A DNA stretch of 64,000 nt from Brevundimonas goettingensis (GTDB lineage Bacteria > Pseudomonadota > Alphaproteobacteria > Caulobacterales > Caulobacteraceae). Position numbers and translations under genes: made by a program. The notes beneath the pieces are model-generated. The model was not told where the DNA came from. It searched no databases and worked only from the letters and a program-made list of their open reading frames with translations. The DNA lies in the NCBI RefSeq assembly GCF_017487405.1, contig NZ_CP062222.1, forward strand, positions 372,001 to 436,000. Reading direction: 5' to 3'. Below are positions 57,673 through 64,000 of the stretch, in pieces. The first letter of the stretch is position 1. Each line of letters begins with the position of its first letter.

Positions 57673-58935
57673 CTACTTTCGCAACGCCCGACCCGCCACC
57701 ACCGCGTCCTTGCCGAACCTGGCGCGCAGCTTGTCGATGGTGGTCTCGGTCTTGAGGGCGCGGGTTTCGGTGGAGGCGAACAGGCCCGTGGGCCCTTCCA
57801 CCGCATCGACCACATCCGCCATGCCGATGCCGATCAGGCGGTAGGGACGGCCGAGCTCGGGCTTGAGCAGGTCGCGGCCGATGGCGAACAGGGCGCGGGC
57901 GGTCTGGATCGGCTCCGGCGCGGTGATCCGGCGGGTAATGATCTTGAAGTCGGTGCGGCGCAGCTTGAGCACAACGACCCGGCTGGCGACGCCATCGCGG
58001 CGGGCCTTGGAGGCCAGCTTCTCGCACAGGGGCCAGAGTTCCTCCTCCAGCGCCTCGGCGGTGGTCAGGTCGGTGTTGAAGGTGGTCTCGGCGCTCATCC
58101 CCTTGCGGTCGTGGTCGGGGCGCACCGGCCGGTTGTCACGGGCGTGGCTGAGGTCGTGCAGCCGAAGGCCCGCCTCGCCATAGCGTTTGGCCAGATCCTT
58201 CACATCGGCGGCGGCCAGGTCGCCGATGGTGTTGAAGCCGTCGCTTCTCAGGGTCTTGCCGAACACCGGCCCGACATGGGGCAGGGCGGTGACGGGGCGG
58301 GGAGCGAGAATGGCCTGGGCGTCACGCTTCGAGACGACCGAGAAGCCGCGCGGCTTGTCCATCTCGGACGCCATCTTCGCCAGGAAGCGGTTGGGGGCCA
58401 GGCCGATGGAGACGGTCAGGCCGGTCTCGTCTTCGATCCGCTTCATCAGCCGGATCAGTTGCAGGGCCGGCGGACCGCCGTTCAGCCGTTCGGTGCCGGC
58501 CAGATCGATCCAGGCCTCGTCCAGCGACAGGGTCTGGACCAGCGGCGTCAGCTCGCCGACGAAGCCGAAGATGCGCTGCGATTCGAAGACGTACTTCGAG
58601 AAGTCGGGCTTGATGACCGTGGCGTCGGGACAGGCCTTCAACGCCTTGAACATCGGCATGGCCGAATGGACGCCGTACATCCGCGCGACATAGCAGCAGG
58701 TCGAGACCACGCCCCGCACCCCGCCGCCGACGATGACCGGCCTGTCCCGGAGTTCGGGCCGGTCGCGCTTCTCCACCGAGGCGTAGAAGGCGTCGCAATC
58801 GAGGTGGGCGATGGTCAGCTGGTCGAGCTCGGGATCGCAGACCATCCGCCGCGAACCGCAGTCCGTGCAGCGCCCGTCGCCCGGCGCCTCGGCTCCGTTC
58901 CACAGACAGTCGCGGCAGATCGCCGTGATGGCCAA
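57673..58935 (-). CDS. dinB: DNA polymerase IV (DinB) with N-terminal zinc knuckle
   Basis: 420 residues. Catalytic acids in [14 protein letters not shown] (palm) and SLDEAWIDL (Y-family motif). Thumb, HhH ([13 protein letters not shown]), and little finger domain follow. N-terminal C7-C10-C23-C26 motif predicts an added zinc-binding extension of about 35 residues before the palm, which E. coli DinB lacks. The N-terminus starts at [10 protein letters not shown]. Translesion synthesis role. Confidence 0.92.
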   Translation of the reverse strand: MAITAICRDCLWNGAEAPGDGRCTDCGSRRMVCDPELDQLTIAHLDCDAFYASVEKRDRPELRDRPVIVGGGVRGVVSTCCYVARMYGVHSAMPMFKALKACPDATVIKPDFSKYVFESQRIFGFVGELTPLVQTLSLDEAWIDLAGTERLNGGPPALQLIRLMKRIEDETGLTVSIGLAPNRFLAKMASEMDKPRGFSVVSKRDAQAILAPRPVTALPHVGPVFGKTLRSDGFNTIGDLAAADVKDLAKRYGEAGLRLHDLSHARDNRPVRPDHDRKGMSAETTFNTDLTTAEALEEELWPLCEKLASKARRDGVASRVVVLKLRRTDFKIITRRITAPEPIQTARALFAIGRDLLKPELGRPYRLIGIGMADVVDAVEGPTGLFASTETRALKTETTIDKLRARFGKDAVVAGRALRK

Positions 58936-59017
58936 AGCTGATTTCTCCGGGCCGGTTCCGGCTTCACGTCAACTTAAGACCCGGGCGCCCATATTGCACG
59001 GGAAGAAGGCGATCCGT

Positions 59018-59045
59018 GCCTCCGCGCAGCTGTGCGATCGGAGGC
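59018..59045 (+). promoter_or_regulatory. Hairpin in the divK leader
   Basis: GCCTCCG (59018-59024) pairs with CGGAGGC (59039-59045), with an inner CGCA/TGCG stem and a GCTG loop; two bases AT are bulged. It ends about 11 bases before the AGG ribosome-binding site, 19 bases before ATG 59064. Confidence 0.5.
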
Positions 59046-59063
59046 GAACCAGACCAGGTGATG

Positions 59064-59453
59064 ATGTCCAAGAAAGTCCTCATCGTCGAGGATAACGAGC
59101 TGAACATGAAGCTGTTTCATGATCTGCTCGACTCGCAGGGGTATCAGACCCTGCAGACCCGCGAAGGTCTGCAGGCGATGGCTCTGGCGCGTCAGCACAT
59201 GCCCGATCTGATTCTGATGGACATCCAGCTGCCCGAGATCTCGGGCCTCGAAGTCACCAAATGGCTGAAGGATGACGAGGAGCTGGCCCACATCCCCGTC
59301 ATCGCCGTCACCGCCTTCGCCATGAAGGGGGATGAGGAGCGAATCCGCCAGGGCGGCTGCGAGGCCTATATCTCCAAACCCATCTCGGTGATGCATTTCC
59401 TCGAGACGGTGCGGAAGCATCTGGGCGCGCCGGCGCCGGTGACGCACCGATGA
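59064..59453 (+). CDS. divK: Single-domain response regulator DivK
   Basis: 129 residues, one receiver domain only. Acid pocket VEDN (E9, D10), phosphorylation site Asp53 ([10 protein letters not shown]), Thr and Lys ([17 protein letters not shown]). Caulobacter DivK has almost the same sequence pattern. It controls CtrA activity through the DivJ/PleC kinases and DivL. I use ATG 59064 (MSKKVL), since AGG at 59056-59058 is 5 bases upstream; ATG 59061 is an alternative. TGA overlaps the pleD ATG. Confidence 0.94.
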   Translation: MSKKVLIVEDNELNMKLFHDLLDSQGYQTLQTREGLQAMALARQHMPDLILMDIQLPEISGLEVTKWLKDDEELAHIPVIAVTAFAMKGDEERIRQGGCEAYISKPISVMHFLETVRKHLGAPAPVTHR

Positions 59454-60814
59454 CCGCGCGCATACTGGTCGTCGACGACGTCGAGCCGAACGTCCGCCTG
59501 CTCGAGGCCAAGCTGACGCTCGAATACTACGACGTCCTGACCTGTCAGGACGGTCTGACGGCGCTGAAGCTGGCCTCGGCCGAGAAGCCGGACATCATCC
59601 TGCTGGACGTCATGATGCCCGGCATGGACGGGTTCGAGACCTGCAAGCGACTGAAGGCCGATCCGGAGACGCGTCATATTCCGGTGGTTCTGGTCACCGC
59701 CCTGGACGGTCGCGAGGACCGGATCAAGGGGCTGGAGGCGGGCGCCGACGACTTCCTGACCAAGCCGCTGGACGATCTGGTGCTGTTCGCCCGGGTCCGG
59801 TCGCTGGTCCGGCTGAAACTGATCATGGACGAGCTGCGCGAGCGCGAGGAGAGCGGCCGCCGGCTGGGCGTCTCCACCGACGGCGCGGGCCGTCTGCGCG
59901 GCTCGGGCGGCCGGGTCCTGATCGTCGACGACAACGAGCGCCAGTCGGCCAAGATCGTCGAGGAGCTGGCGCGCGAGCACCGGCCGGTGGTCGAGACCGA
60001 CGCGGGCGCGGCCCTGATCGCCTCCAAGGGGCTGATTGACCTGATGATCGTCAATACGGTCGCCGACAGCTTCGACGGCCTGCGCCTGATCGCCCAGGTG
60101 CGGTCGGCCGAACCGACACGCCACCTGCCCATTCTGGCCATCGTCGACGCCGCCGAACGGCCGCGTCTGGTCAAGGCGCTGGAGCTGGGCGTCAACGACA
60201 TCCTGTCCCGCCCGATCGATTCGGAAGAATTGGCGGCCCGGGCGCGGACCCAGATCCGCCGCAAGCGCTACACCGACTTCCTGCGCGAGAAGCTGGACTA
60301 CAGCCTCGAGATGGCGGTCACCGACGCCCTGACCGGTCTGCACAACCGCCGCTACATGGCCGGCCAGCTGCAGGCCTTCGTCCAGCGCGCCAACCACGGC
60401 GGCGATCCGGTCGCGGTGCTGGTGCTGGACATCGACCACTTCAAGTCGGTCAACGACGGCTTCGGCCATGACGCCGGGGACGAGGTCCTGACCGAGTTCG
60501 CCGTGCGGCTGGCGACCAATGTCCGCGCGGTGGACCTGCCCTGCCGTCTGGGCGGTGAGGAGTTCGTGGTGGTCATGCCCGACACCAGCCTCGCCGACGC
60601 CCACCGCATCGCCGACCGCATCCGCCGCGACATCGGCCTGGCCCCGTTCCGGGTCATGGGCGGCAAGGAACATCTGACCGTCACGGTCTCGATCGGGGTT
60701 TCGGCCTCGCTCGGCAGCGACGACACGCCCGAAGCCCTGCTCAAGCGGGCCGACGAAGGCGTCTATGAGGCCAAGGCCTCGGGCCGCAACCAGGTCATCG
60801 CCAGAGCCGCGTGA
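59450..60814 (+). CDS. pleD: Diguanylate cyclase response regulator PleD
   Basis: 454 residues in the order REC1 (Asp53 in [12 protein letters not shown]), REC2 (phosphoacceptor replaced, [10 protein letters not shown]) and GGDEF. The active site GGEEF starts at residue 368, with an RAVD product-inhibition I-site just upstream. Makes cyclic di-GMP at the pole in response to phosphorylation and promotes the swarmer-to-stalked change in Caulobacter. ATG overlaps divK by four bases. Confidence 0.96.
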   Translation: MTARILVVDDVEPNVRLLEAKLTLEYYDVLTCQDGLTALKLASAEKPDIILLDVMMPGMDGFETCKRLKADPETRHIPVVLVTALDGREDRIKGLEAGADDFLTKPLDDLVLFARVRSLVRLKLIMDELREREESGRRLGVSTDGAGRLRGSGGRVLIVDDNERQSAKIVEELAREHRPVVETDAGAALIASKGLIDLMIVNTVADSFDGLRLIAQVRSAEPTRHLPILAIVDAAERPRLVKALELGVNDILSRPIDSEELAARARTQIRRKRYTDFLREKLDYSLEMAVTDALTGLHNRRYMAGQLQAFVQRANHGGDPVAVLVLDIDHFKSVNDGFGHDAGDEVLTEFAVRLATNVRAVDLPCRLGGEEFVVVMPDTSLADAHRIADRIRRDIGLAPFRVMGGKEHLTVTVSIGVSASLGSDDTPEALLKRADEGVYEAKASGRNQVIARAA

Positions 60815-60849
60815 TCAGGCGGCCTGATCAGGCGGCGCACCCCCAAACG

Positions 60850-60882
60850 AAAACGCCCGGTCATCACTGACCGGGCGTTTCA
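60850..60882 (+). terminator. Bidirectional terminator between pleD and rpmG
   Basis: AAACGCCCGGTCA (60851-60863) and TGACCGGGCGTTT (60868-60880) form a 13-bp perfect stem with a TCAC loop, flanked by an A-run on the left and T-run on the right; it can terminate both convergent genes. Confidence 0.85.
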
Positions 60883-60904
60883 AATTCAGGCGTTTGGCCA
60901 GATC

Positions 60905-61072
60905 TTACTTGATCTTGCCTTCCTTGAACTGGACGTGCTTGCGCGCGACCGGGTCGTATTTGTTGACGACCATCTTCTCGGTCATGGTGCGGGCGTTCTT
61001 CTTGGTGACGTAGAAGAAGCCGGTATCGGCGGTCGAGTTCAGGCGGATCTTGATAGAAGCTGGCTTGGCCAT
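60905..61072 (-). CDS. rpmG: 50S ribosomal protein L33
   Basis: 55 residues from ATG 61072: [20 protein letters not shown], ending KEGKIK. No zinc ribbon cysteines, so it is the zinc-free (C-minus) form. It is convergent to pleD. A likely promoter lies on the minus strand with AGTCAA (61143-61148, complement of TTGACT) and AACATA (61121-61126, complement of TATGTT), 16 bases apart. Confidence 0.96.
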   Translation of the reverse strand: MAKPASIKIRLNSTADTGFFYVTKKNARTMTEKMVVNKYDPVARKHVQFKEGKIK

Positions 61073-61120
61073 CGGAATTACCTCTGCGACGGCGAAAGCC
61101 GCTTAAAATAAGAGGCGCGG

Positions 61121-61148
61121 AACATACTCAGGCGCGCCCGGAAGTCAA
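61121..61148 (-). promoter_or_regulatory. Putative promoter of rpmG
   Basis: Reading the minus strand: TTGACT (61148-61143), 16 bases, TATGTT (61126-61121), giving a short leader before ATG 61072. Confidence 0.45.
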
Positions 61149-61155
61149 CGAAGAT

Positions 61156-61557
61156 TCAGACGGCCCGCCACGGTTCGATGGGTTTGACCGTCGCGCAGGC
61201 TGGAAGACCGTCCTTGTCGCGGCCGGGGAGGGTCGCCGCAAGCACCTTTCCGGCCCTCGCCTGGTCCAGCAGGGCGCCCAGCTGATGAACGTCGATCTTG
61301 GCGCGACGGCTGACCGTCGTATGGCCGCCGGCCTGCCCGCCGATGGCGATATAGACGAAACGCCGCTCCGGCCCCTCGCGCCGGACGAAGGGGCCGGTCA
61401 GCCGGTTGTCGTCGGACAGCTTCACCGGCACGTCAAAGGACAGGGGCGCGTCCGTGGCCATGACGGGGCCGACCGGAACCGACTTCTGGTCCTGCAGGCT
61501 GTAGATCATGCCGGGAACCGGATCGGCGATGGTCAGGCGCAGGGTGATTCCCGTCAT
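61156..61557 (-). CDS. DUF5990-like protein
   Basis: 133 residues from ATG 61557 (MTGITLRLTIADPVPGMIY). Contains RRFVYIAIGGQAGGHTTV and SRRAKIDV, features that I associate with DUF5990, whose function is unknown. Short, soluble, no signal. Five bases after the NUDIX gene on the same strand, so likely co-transcribed. Confidence 0.65.
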   Translation of the reverse strand: MTGITLRLTIADPVPGMIYSLQDQKSVPVGPVMATDAPLSFDVPVKLSDDNRLTGPFVRREGPERRFVYIAIGGQAGGHTTVSRRAKIDVHQLGALLDQARAGKVLAATLPGRDKDGLPACATVKPIEPWRAV

Positions 61558-61562
61558 GAGGC

Positions 61563-62267
61563 TCAGTCCCGGGTGATGATGTGGGATCCGCGCACGAAGC
61601 GGACGAAGGGCGGGATGCGGCCGGGGTCGGCGCGGCGCTCGGCGGCTTCGCCCAGCACCATGCGGGTGATGGCGGGCAGTTCCAGCGTCCTGGCCTCGGA
61701 AAGCGGCATCCAGGCGATCTCGTCCAGCTCGCCCGATCCGGCGGTGGGCTCGGGCGTCAGCAGGCCCGAGGCCTCGGCCATGAAGAAGCGGGCGTCGAAG
61801 CGGCGGGGGCGCCCCGGCGGTGTGATGGCGCGGGCGACATAGGTCAGGACGGACAGGTCGGGCAGGGCGCCCACGGCCCGGAACTCGCGCCAGCCGCCCG
61901 CAACGGAGGCGGCCGGGGCTGGGCGGGCCAGCATCATCCCGGTCTCCTCGAAGGTCTCGCGGATGGCGGCCAGGGCGAGGGCCCGGGCGCGGCGGGCGGG
62001 AACCTCGGCCTCCAGCCGGGCGGCCTCGGCCAGATCGCCGGTGGAAGCGGCGGTGAAGTCGCCGCGCTCGACCCGACCGCCGGGGAAGACCCATTTCGAG
62101 GCCATGAAGACATGCCCGGGCGCGCGGCGGCCCATCAGCACCTCGGGGCCTGTGGCTCCGTCGCGGAACAGGATCAGGGTCGCCGCATCCTTGGGCCGCA
62201 TCCGCCCGCCGACGCGCGGGGCGTCCTTCAGGTCCTGCCGGGCGTCAAAGGGTTCGGGCTCGCTCAC
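61563..62267 (-). CDS. NUDIX hydrolase
   Basis: 234 residues. NUDIX box split by an insertion: GGRVERGD, then about 25 residues, then AAIRETFEETGMML. N-terminus shows LILFRDGATGPEVLMGRRAP. Probably hydrolyses a nucleoside-diphosphate derivative or CoA-type pyrophosphate; the longer insertion places it nearer to RppH/CoA-type relatives. Substrate unassigned. Confidence 0.85.
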   Translation of the reverse strand: MSEPEPFDARQDLKDAPRVGGRMRPKDAATLILFRDGATGPEVLMGRRAPGHVFMASKWVFPGGRVERGDFTAASTGDLAEAARLEAEVPARRARALALAAIRETFEETGMMLARPAPAASVAGGWREFRAVGALPDLSVLTYVARAITPPGRPRRFDARFFMAEASGLLTPEPTAGSGELDEIAWMPLSEARTLELPAITRMVLGEAAERRADPGRIPPFVRFVRGSHIITRD

Positions 62268-62305
62268 CCGGTCGTCATAGGGCTGGGAGGCAGGCGTGAA
62301 CAGGG

Positions 62306-62662
62306 TCAGCGAACCGCGCGGCCGATGCGGACCAGGGTTCCGTTGGGATCGCTGACCGCGAACTCATACGTCCCCCAGGGCTTCAGGTGCGGCGTGCCGG
62401 GCTCGATGATCAGGTCGCGGACCCGGTCGGCGACGGCGTCGACGTCCTCGACATAGAGGTAGAGGCCCAGCGGATTGTCCTCGACCGTCGCCGGCCAGCC
62501 GGTGACCCGGTTCAGGTGCAGTCGCCAGCCCCTGCTGTCGTCCAGCAGCCGGTAGTGGCCGTGATCGCTGGTCACCTCCAGCCCCAGCCGGCGATAGAAG
62601 GCGGTGCTGGCGTCCAGATCGCTGGCGGGGACGATGGCGGCGATGTGGTGGGTGTCGGTCAT
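62306..62662 (-). CDS. VOC-family protein (glyoxalase-like)
   Basis: 118 residues from ATG 62662 (MTDTHHIAAIVPASDLDAS). Fold ends with YEFAVSDPNGTLVRIG. ATG overlaps the stop of the upstream membrane protein gene by four bases (ATGA), so it is translated with it. Confidence 0.85.
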   Translation of the reverse strand: MTDTHHIAAIVPASDLDASTAFYRRLGLEVTSDHGHYRLLDDSRGWRLHLNRVTGWPATVEDNPLGLYLYVEDVDAVADRVRDLIIEPGTPHLKPWGTYEFAVSDPNGTLVRIGRAVR

Positions 62663-63312
62663 CGAATCTGGCCCCGGATCAGCTGGACGCCGACGATCAG
62701 CGACCAGACGGCAAAGATCGTCAAGGCGATCACAGCCGGAAGCAGGCTGAAGTTCCCGTGGCCGTGCATCAGCCACCAGCCGGAGAGGACGGCGACCCCG
62801 ATCCCGAGGACGCCCGCGACCCGGGTCATCGACCGCTGACGCAGCATGCGTACGGCCCAAAGGGCGCAGGCGGCGCCGATCAGCACCATGCCGAAGAAGG
62901 CCAACACCTGATTGAGGGCGCCGAAGGGGGCGGCCTGAAGGCGGGCCAGCTCGGGATTGGCGGCGTGGGCCATGATCCGGGGCACGGTGAAGCCGTTGAC
63001 CAGGGCCGCACCGATCAGGGCGATCATGCCGCCGTTGAAGGCCATGGCTCCGGCCCGCACCGACAGATACTGCTCGCCCAGTCGACGTGGCAGGGCGGAG
63101 GCCCCGGCCATCAGGATCAGGATGCAGGCGATCATCCCGCCGTGGACGAGGCCATTGCTCCAGTCGCGCATCAGATGGCCGTCGTCCGGCCCGTGCAGGG
63201 AGGTCGGGTGGTGCAGCATCAGGAACAGCGCGGCGAGTGTCCCGCCCAGGATCAGCCCTCCCGCGAGGCGGTCCTCGGCCTGCCTGTCCACTGCGTTGAT
63301 TTCGTCCGTCAT
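62659..63312 (-). CDS. Membrane protein of unknown function
   Basis: 217 residues, six hydrophobic segments (first LAGGLILGGTLAALFLML), His-rich loop HHPTSLHGPDDGHLM near the N-terminus, and MLHGHGNFSL-like segment (WLMHGHGNFSLLPA) near the end. No known family recognised. Divergent from a TetR gene, which probably regulates it. Confidence 0.75.
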   Translation of the reverse strand: MTDEINAVDRQAEDRLAGGLILGGTLAALFLMLHHPTSLHGPDDGHLMRDWSNGLVHGGMIACILILMAGASALPRRLGEQYLSVRAGAMAFNGGMIALIGAALVNGFTVPRIMAHAANPELARLQAAPFGALNQVLAFFGMVLIGAACALWAVRMLRQRSMTRVAGVLGIGVAVLSGWWLMHGHGNFSLLPAVIALTIFAVWSLIVGVQLIRGQIR

Positions 63313-63372
63313 CGGCCCCTCCTGAATGGGTCGCTTGAGGGTGGCGAGGCGCGGGGGGCGAGGCGAGGGACG

Positions 63373-63420
63373 ATCGGCGACGGAGTCCGCTTCCGGACTT
63401 TTGTCGCCGATTGTCCGGAA
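63373..63420. promoter_or_regulatory. Nested inverted repeats, candidate TetR operator
   Basis: TTCCGGAC (63391-63398) and GTCCGGAA (63413-63420) are an 8-bp inverted pair with a 14-base spacer; ATCGGCGAC (63373-63381) and GTCGCCGAT (63403-63411) are a second 9-bp pair, interleaved with it. Both lie between the divergent membrane-protein and TetR genes. Confidence 0.6.
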
Positions 63421-63464
63421 CGGGACGGCTGAACAGGCGTCGCCGGATGCCCTATCGTGCGGCC

Positions 63465-63983
63465 ATGACCTATGAAACGCAGGAGACGGACCGACGCATA
63501 CGCCGCACGCGGGCGGCGATCTCGGAGGCCTTCATCCGGCTAATGTTCTCGCGCCGCTATGATGCGATCCGCACGGCGGATGTGATCGCCGAAGCCGGGG
63601 TCGGGCGCTCGACCTTCTATGAGCATTTCCGCAACAAGGACGAGGTGCTGGTCGCGGTGATCGACCCCCTGTTCATCCCGCTGGCGGACGCCGCCGTCGG
63701 GCGCGGCGACGTCTACCGGCTGCAGGCCATGCTGGCCCATCTTTGGGAGCAGAGGTCGCTGGGGCGAATGCTGTTCGCCTCGGGCTTGCTGGACAAGCTG
63801 CAGCGCAAGTTGGCGGCGATGATCGCGGTGCGGCTTGAGGGGATGGGCCGGGAGGAGCCGGCCGCCCTGATCGCGGCCGGGGCGGCGGCGGGCCAGCTGG
63901 CCATGCTCAAGCAATGGATGACCGGCGAGGTTGCCTGCCCCGTCCCCGACCTGGCCCGGCAGCTGGCGAAGCGGACGGTCTAG
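63465..63983 (+). CDS. TetR/AcrR-family transcriptional regulator
   Basis: 172 residues from ATG 63465 (MTYETQETDRRIRRTRAAI). HTH region ADVIAEAGVGRSTFYEHFRNKDEVL at about 35-60 (listed in part). The C-terminal ligand domain is shorter than usual (TetR proteins are about 190-210). Divergent from the membrane-protein/VOC operon; likely represses it through the inverted repeats in between. An upstream ATG at 63447 is possible. Confidence 0.88.
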   Translation: MTYETQETDRRIRRTRAAISEAFIRLMFSRRYDAIRTADVIAEAGVGRSTFYEHFRNKDEVLVAVIDPLFIPLADAAVGRGDVYRLQAMLAHLWEQRSLGRMLFASGLLDKLQRKLAAMIAVRLEGMGREEPAALIAAGAAAGQLAMLKQWMTGEVACPVPDLARQLAKRTV

Positions 63984-64000
63984 GCGGCCGCCGCGATCGG

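Noticed and set aside
59880-60090. Frameshift or damage in the second receiver domain of PleD
   Set aside because: The frame is intact; loss of the phospho-Asp in REC2 is the normal state in PleD.

Overview
The window is high-GC chromosomal DNA from an alphaproteobacterium of the order Caulobacterales. The strongest pointer is the divK-pleD-rpmG block at 59064-61072: a single-domain response regulator with Asp53 and a REC-REC-GGDEF protein whose GGEEF motif starts at residue 368. An ATP12-type F1 assembly chaperone, a DinB with an N-terminal zinc knuckle and a short-LID adenylate kinase agree. The genus is probably Brevundimonas; that is inference from overall protein style, not a database match.

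Layout. 1-5.3 kb: MATE exporter (cut by the window edge), VOC protein, metG, terC, rlmB. 5.2-6.97 kb: tRNA-Tyr, tRNA-Gly and tuf behind one likely promoter, closed by a terminator. 7-14.2 kb: an accessory envelope block with a secreted esterase, an L,D-transpeptidase, a GDSL-type hydrolase, an acyltransferase/cupin-like pair and a GIN-domain repeat protein. 14.3-25.8 kb: the fused S10 and spc operons, rpsJ to secY, then adk. Next come tonB and a large zinc metalloprotease, and only then the alpha operon rpsM-rpsK-rpoA-rplQ (29.8-32.3 kb) with its own promoter. 32.4-41.7 kb: a 39-codon membrane micro-ORF, a LysR regulator, an ABC exporter, a nucleotide pyrophosphatase-like phosphodiesterase, a CPBP protease, a Tet-type MFS pump, DegP/HtrA, and a subclass-B3-like metallo-beta-lactamase gene whose signal peptide is in a different frame from the enzyme. 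41.7-46.9 kb: rarA, a lower-GC segment with a lone lipoprotein, small VOC and membrane proteins, an RluA-type synthase and a small lipoprotein. 46.9-54.6 kb: a membrane-protein pair, then crcB-rluA-TPR/2OG oxygenase-HAD-ATP12, a five-gene chain joined by ATGA overlaps, facing a convergent FemAB-like/RidA pair. 54.7-64 kb: a conserved unknown, a polysaccharide deacetylase, a diheme cytochrome c, dinB, divK-pleD, rpmG, a DUF5990-like protein, NUDIX, VOC, a membrane protein and a divergent TetR regulator.

Functionally the window is dominated by translation and secretion (metG, rlmB, tuf, tRNAs, 26 ribosomal protein genes, rpoA, secY, adk, two RluA synthases). Around this core lie envelope and stress genes and one cell-cycle signalling operon. 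No prophage, insertion sequence or CRISPR array was seen.

The most unusual material is in the details. At least five kinds of palindromic intergenic repeat occur, one supplying the rlmB stop codon and also sitting inside the spc operon. The beta-lactamase-like gene carries an apparent frameshift. Two genes appear to start at CTG. There are nested inverted repeats in front of the TetR gene, hairpins in the divK and rpsM leaders, and a micro-ORF encoding a single-pass membrane peptide. I did not identify a clearly new defence or biosynthetic system; the most system-like candidates are the acyltransferase/cupin pair and the five-gene ATGA chain.
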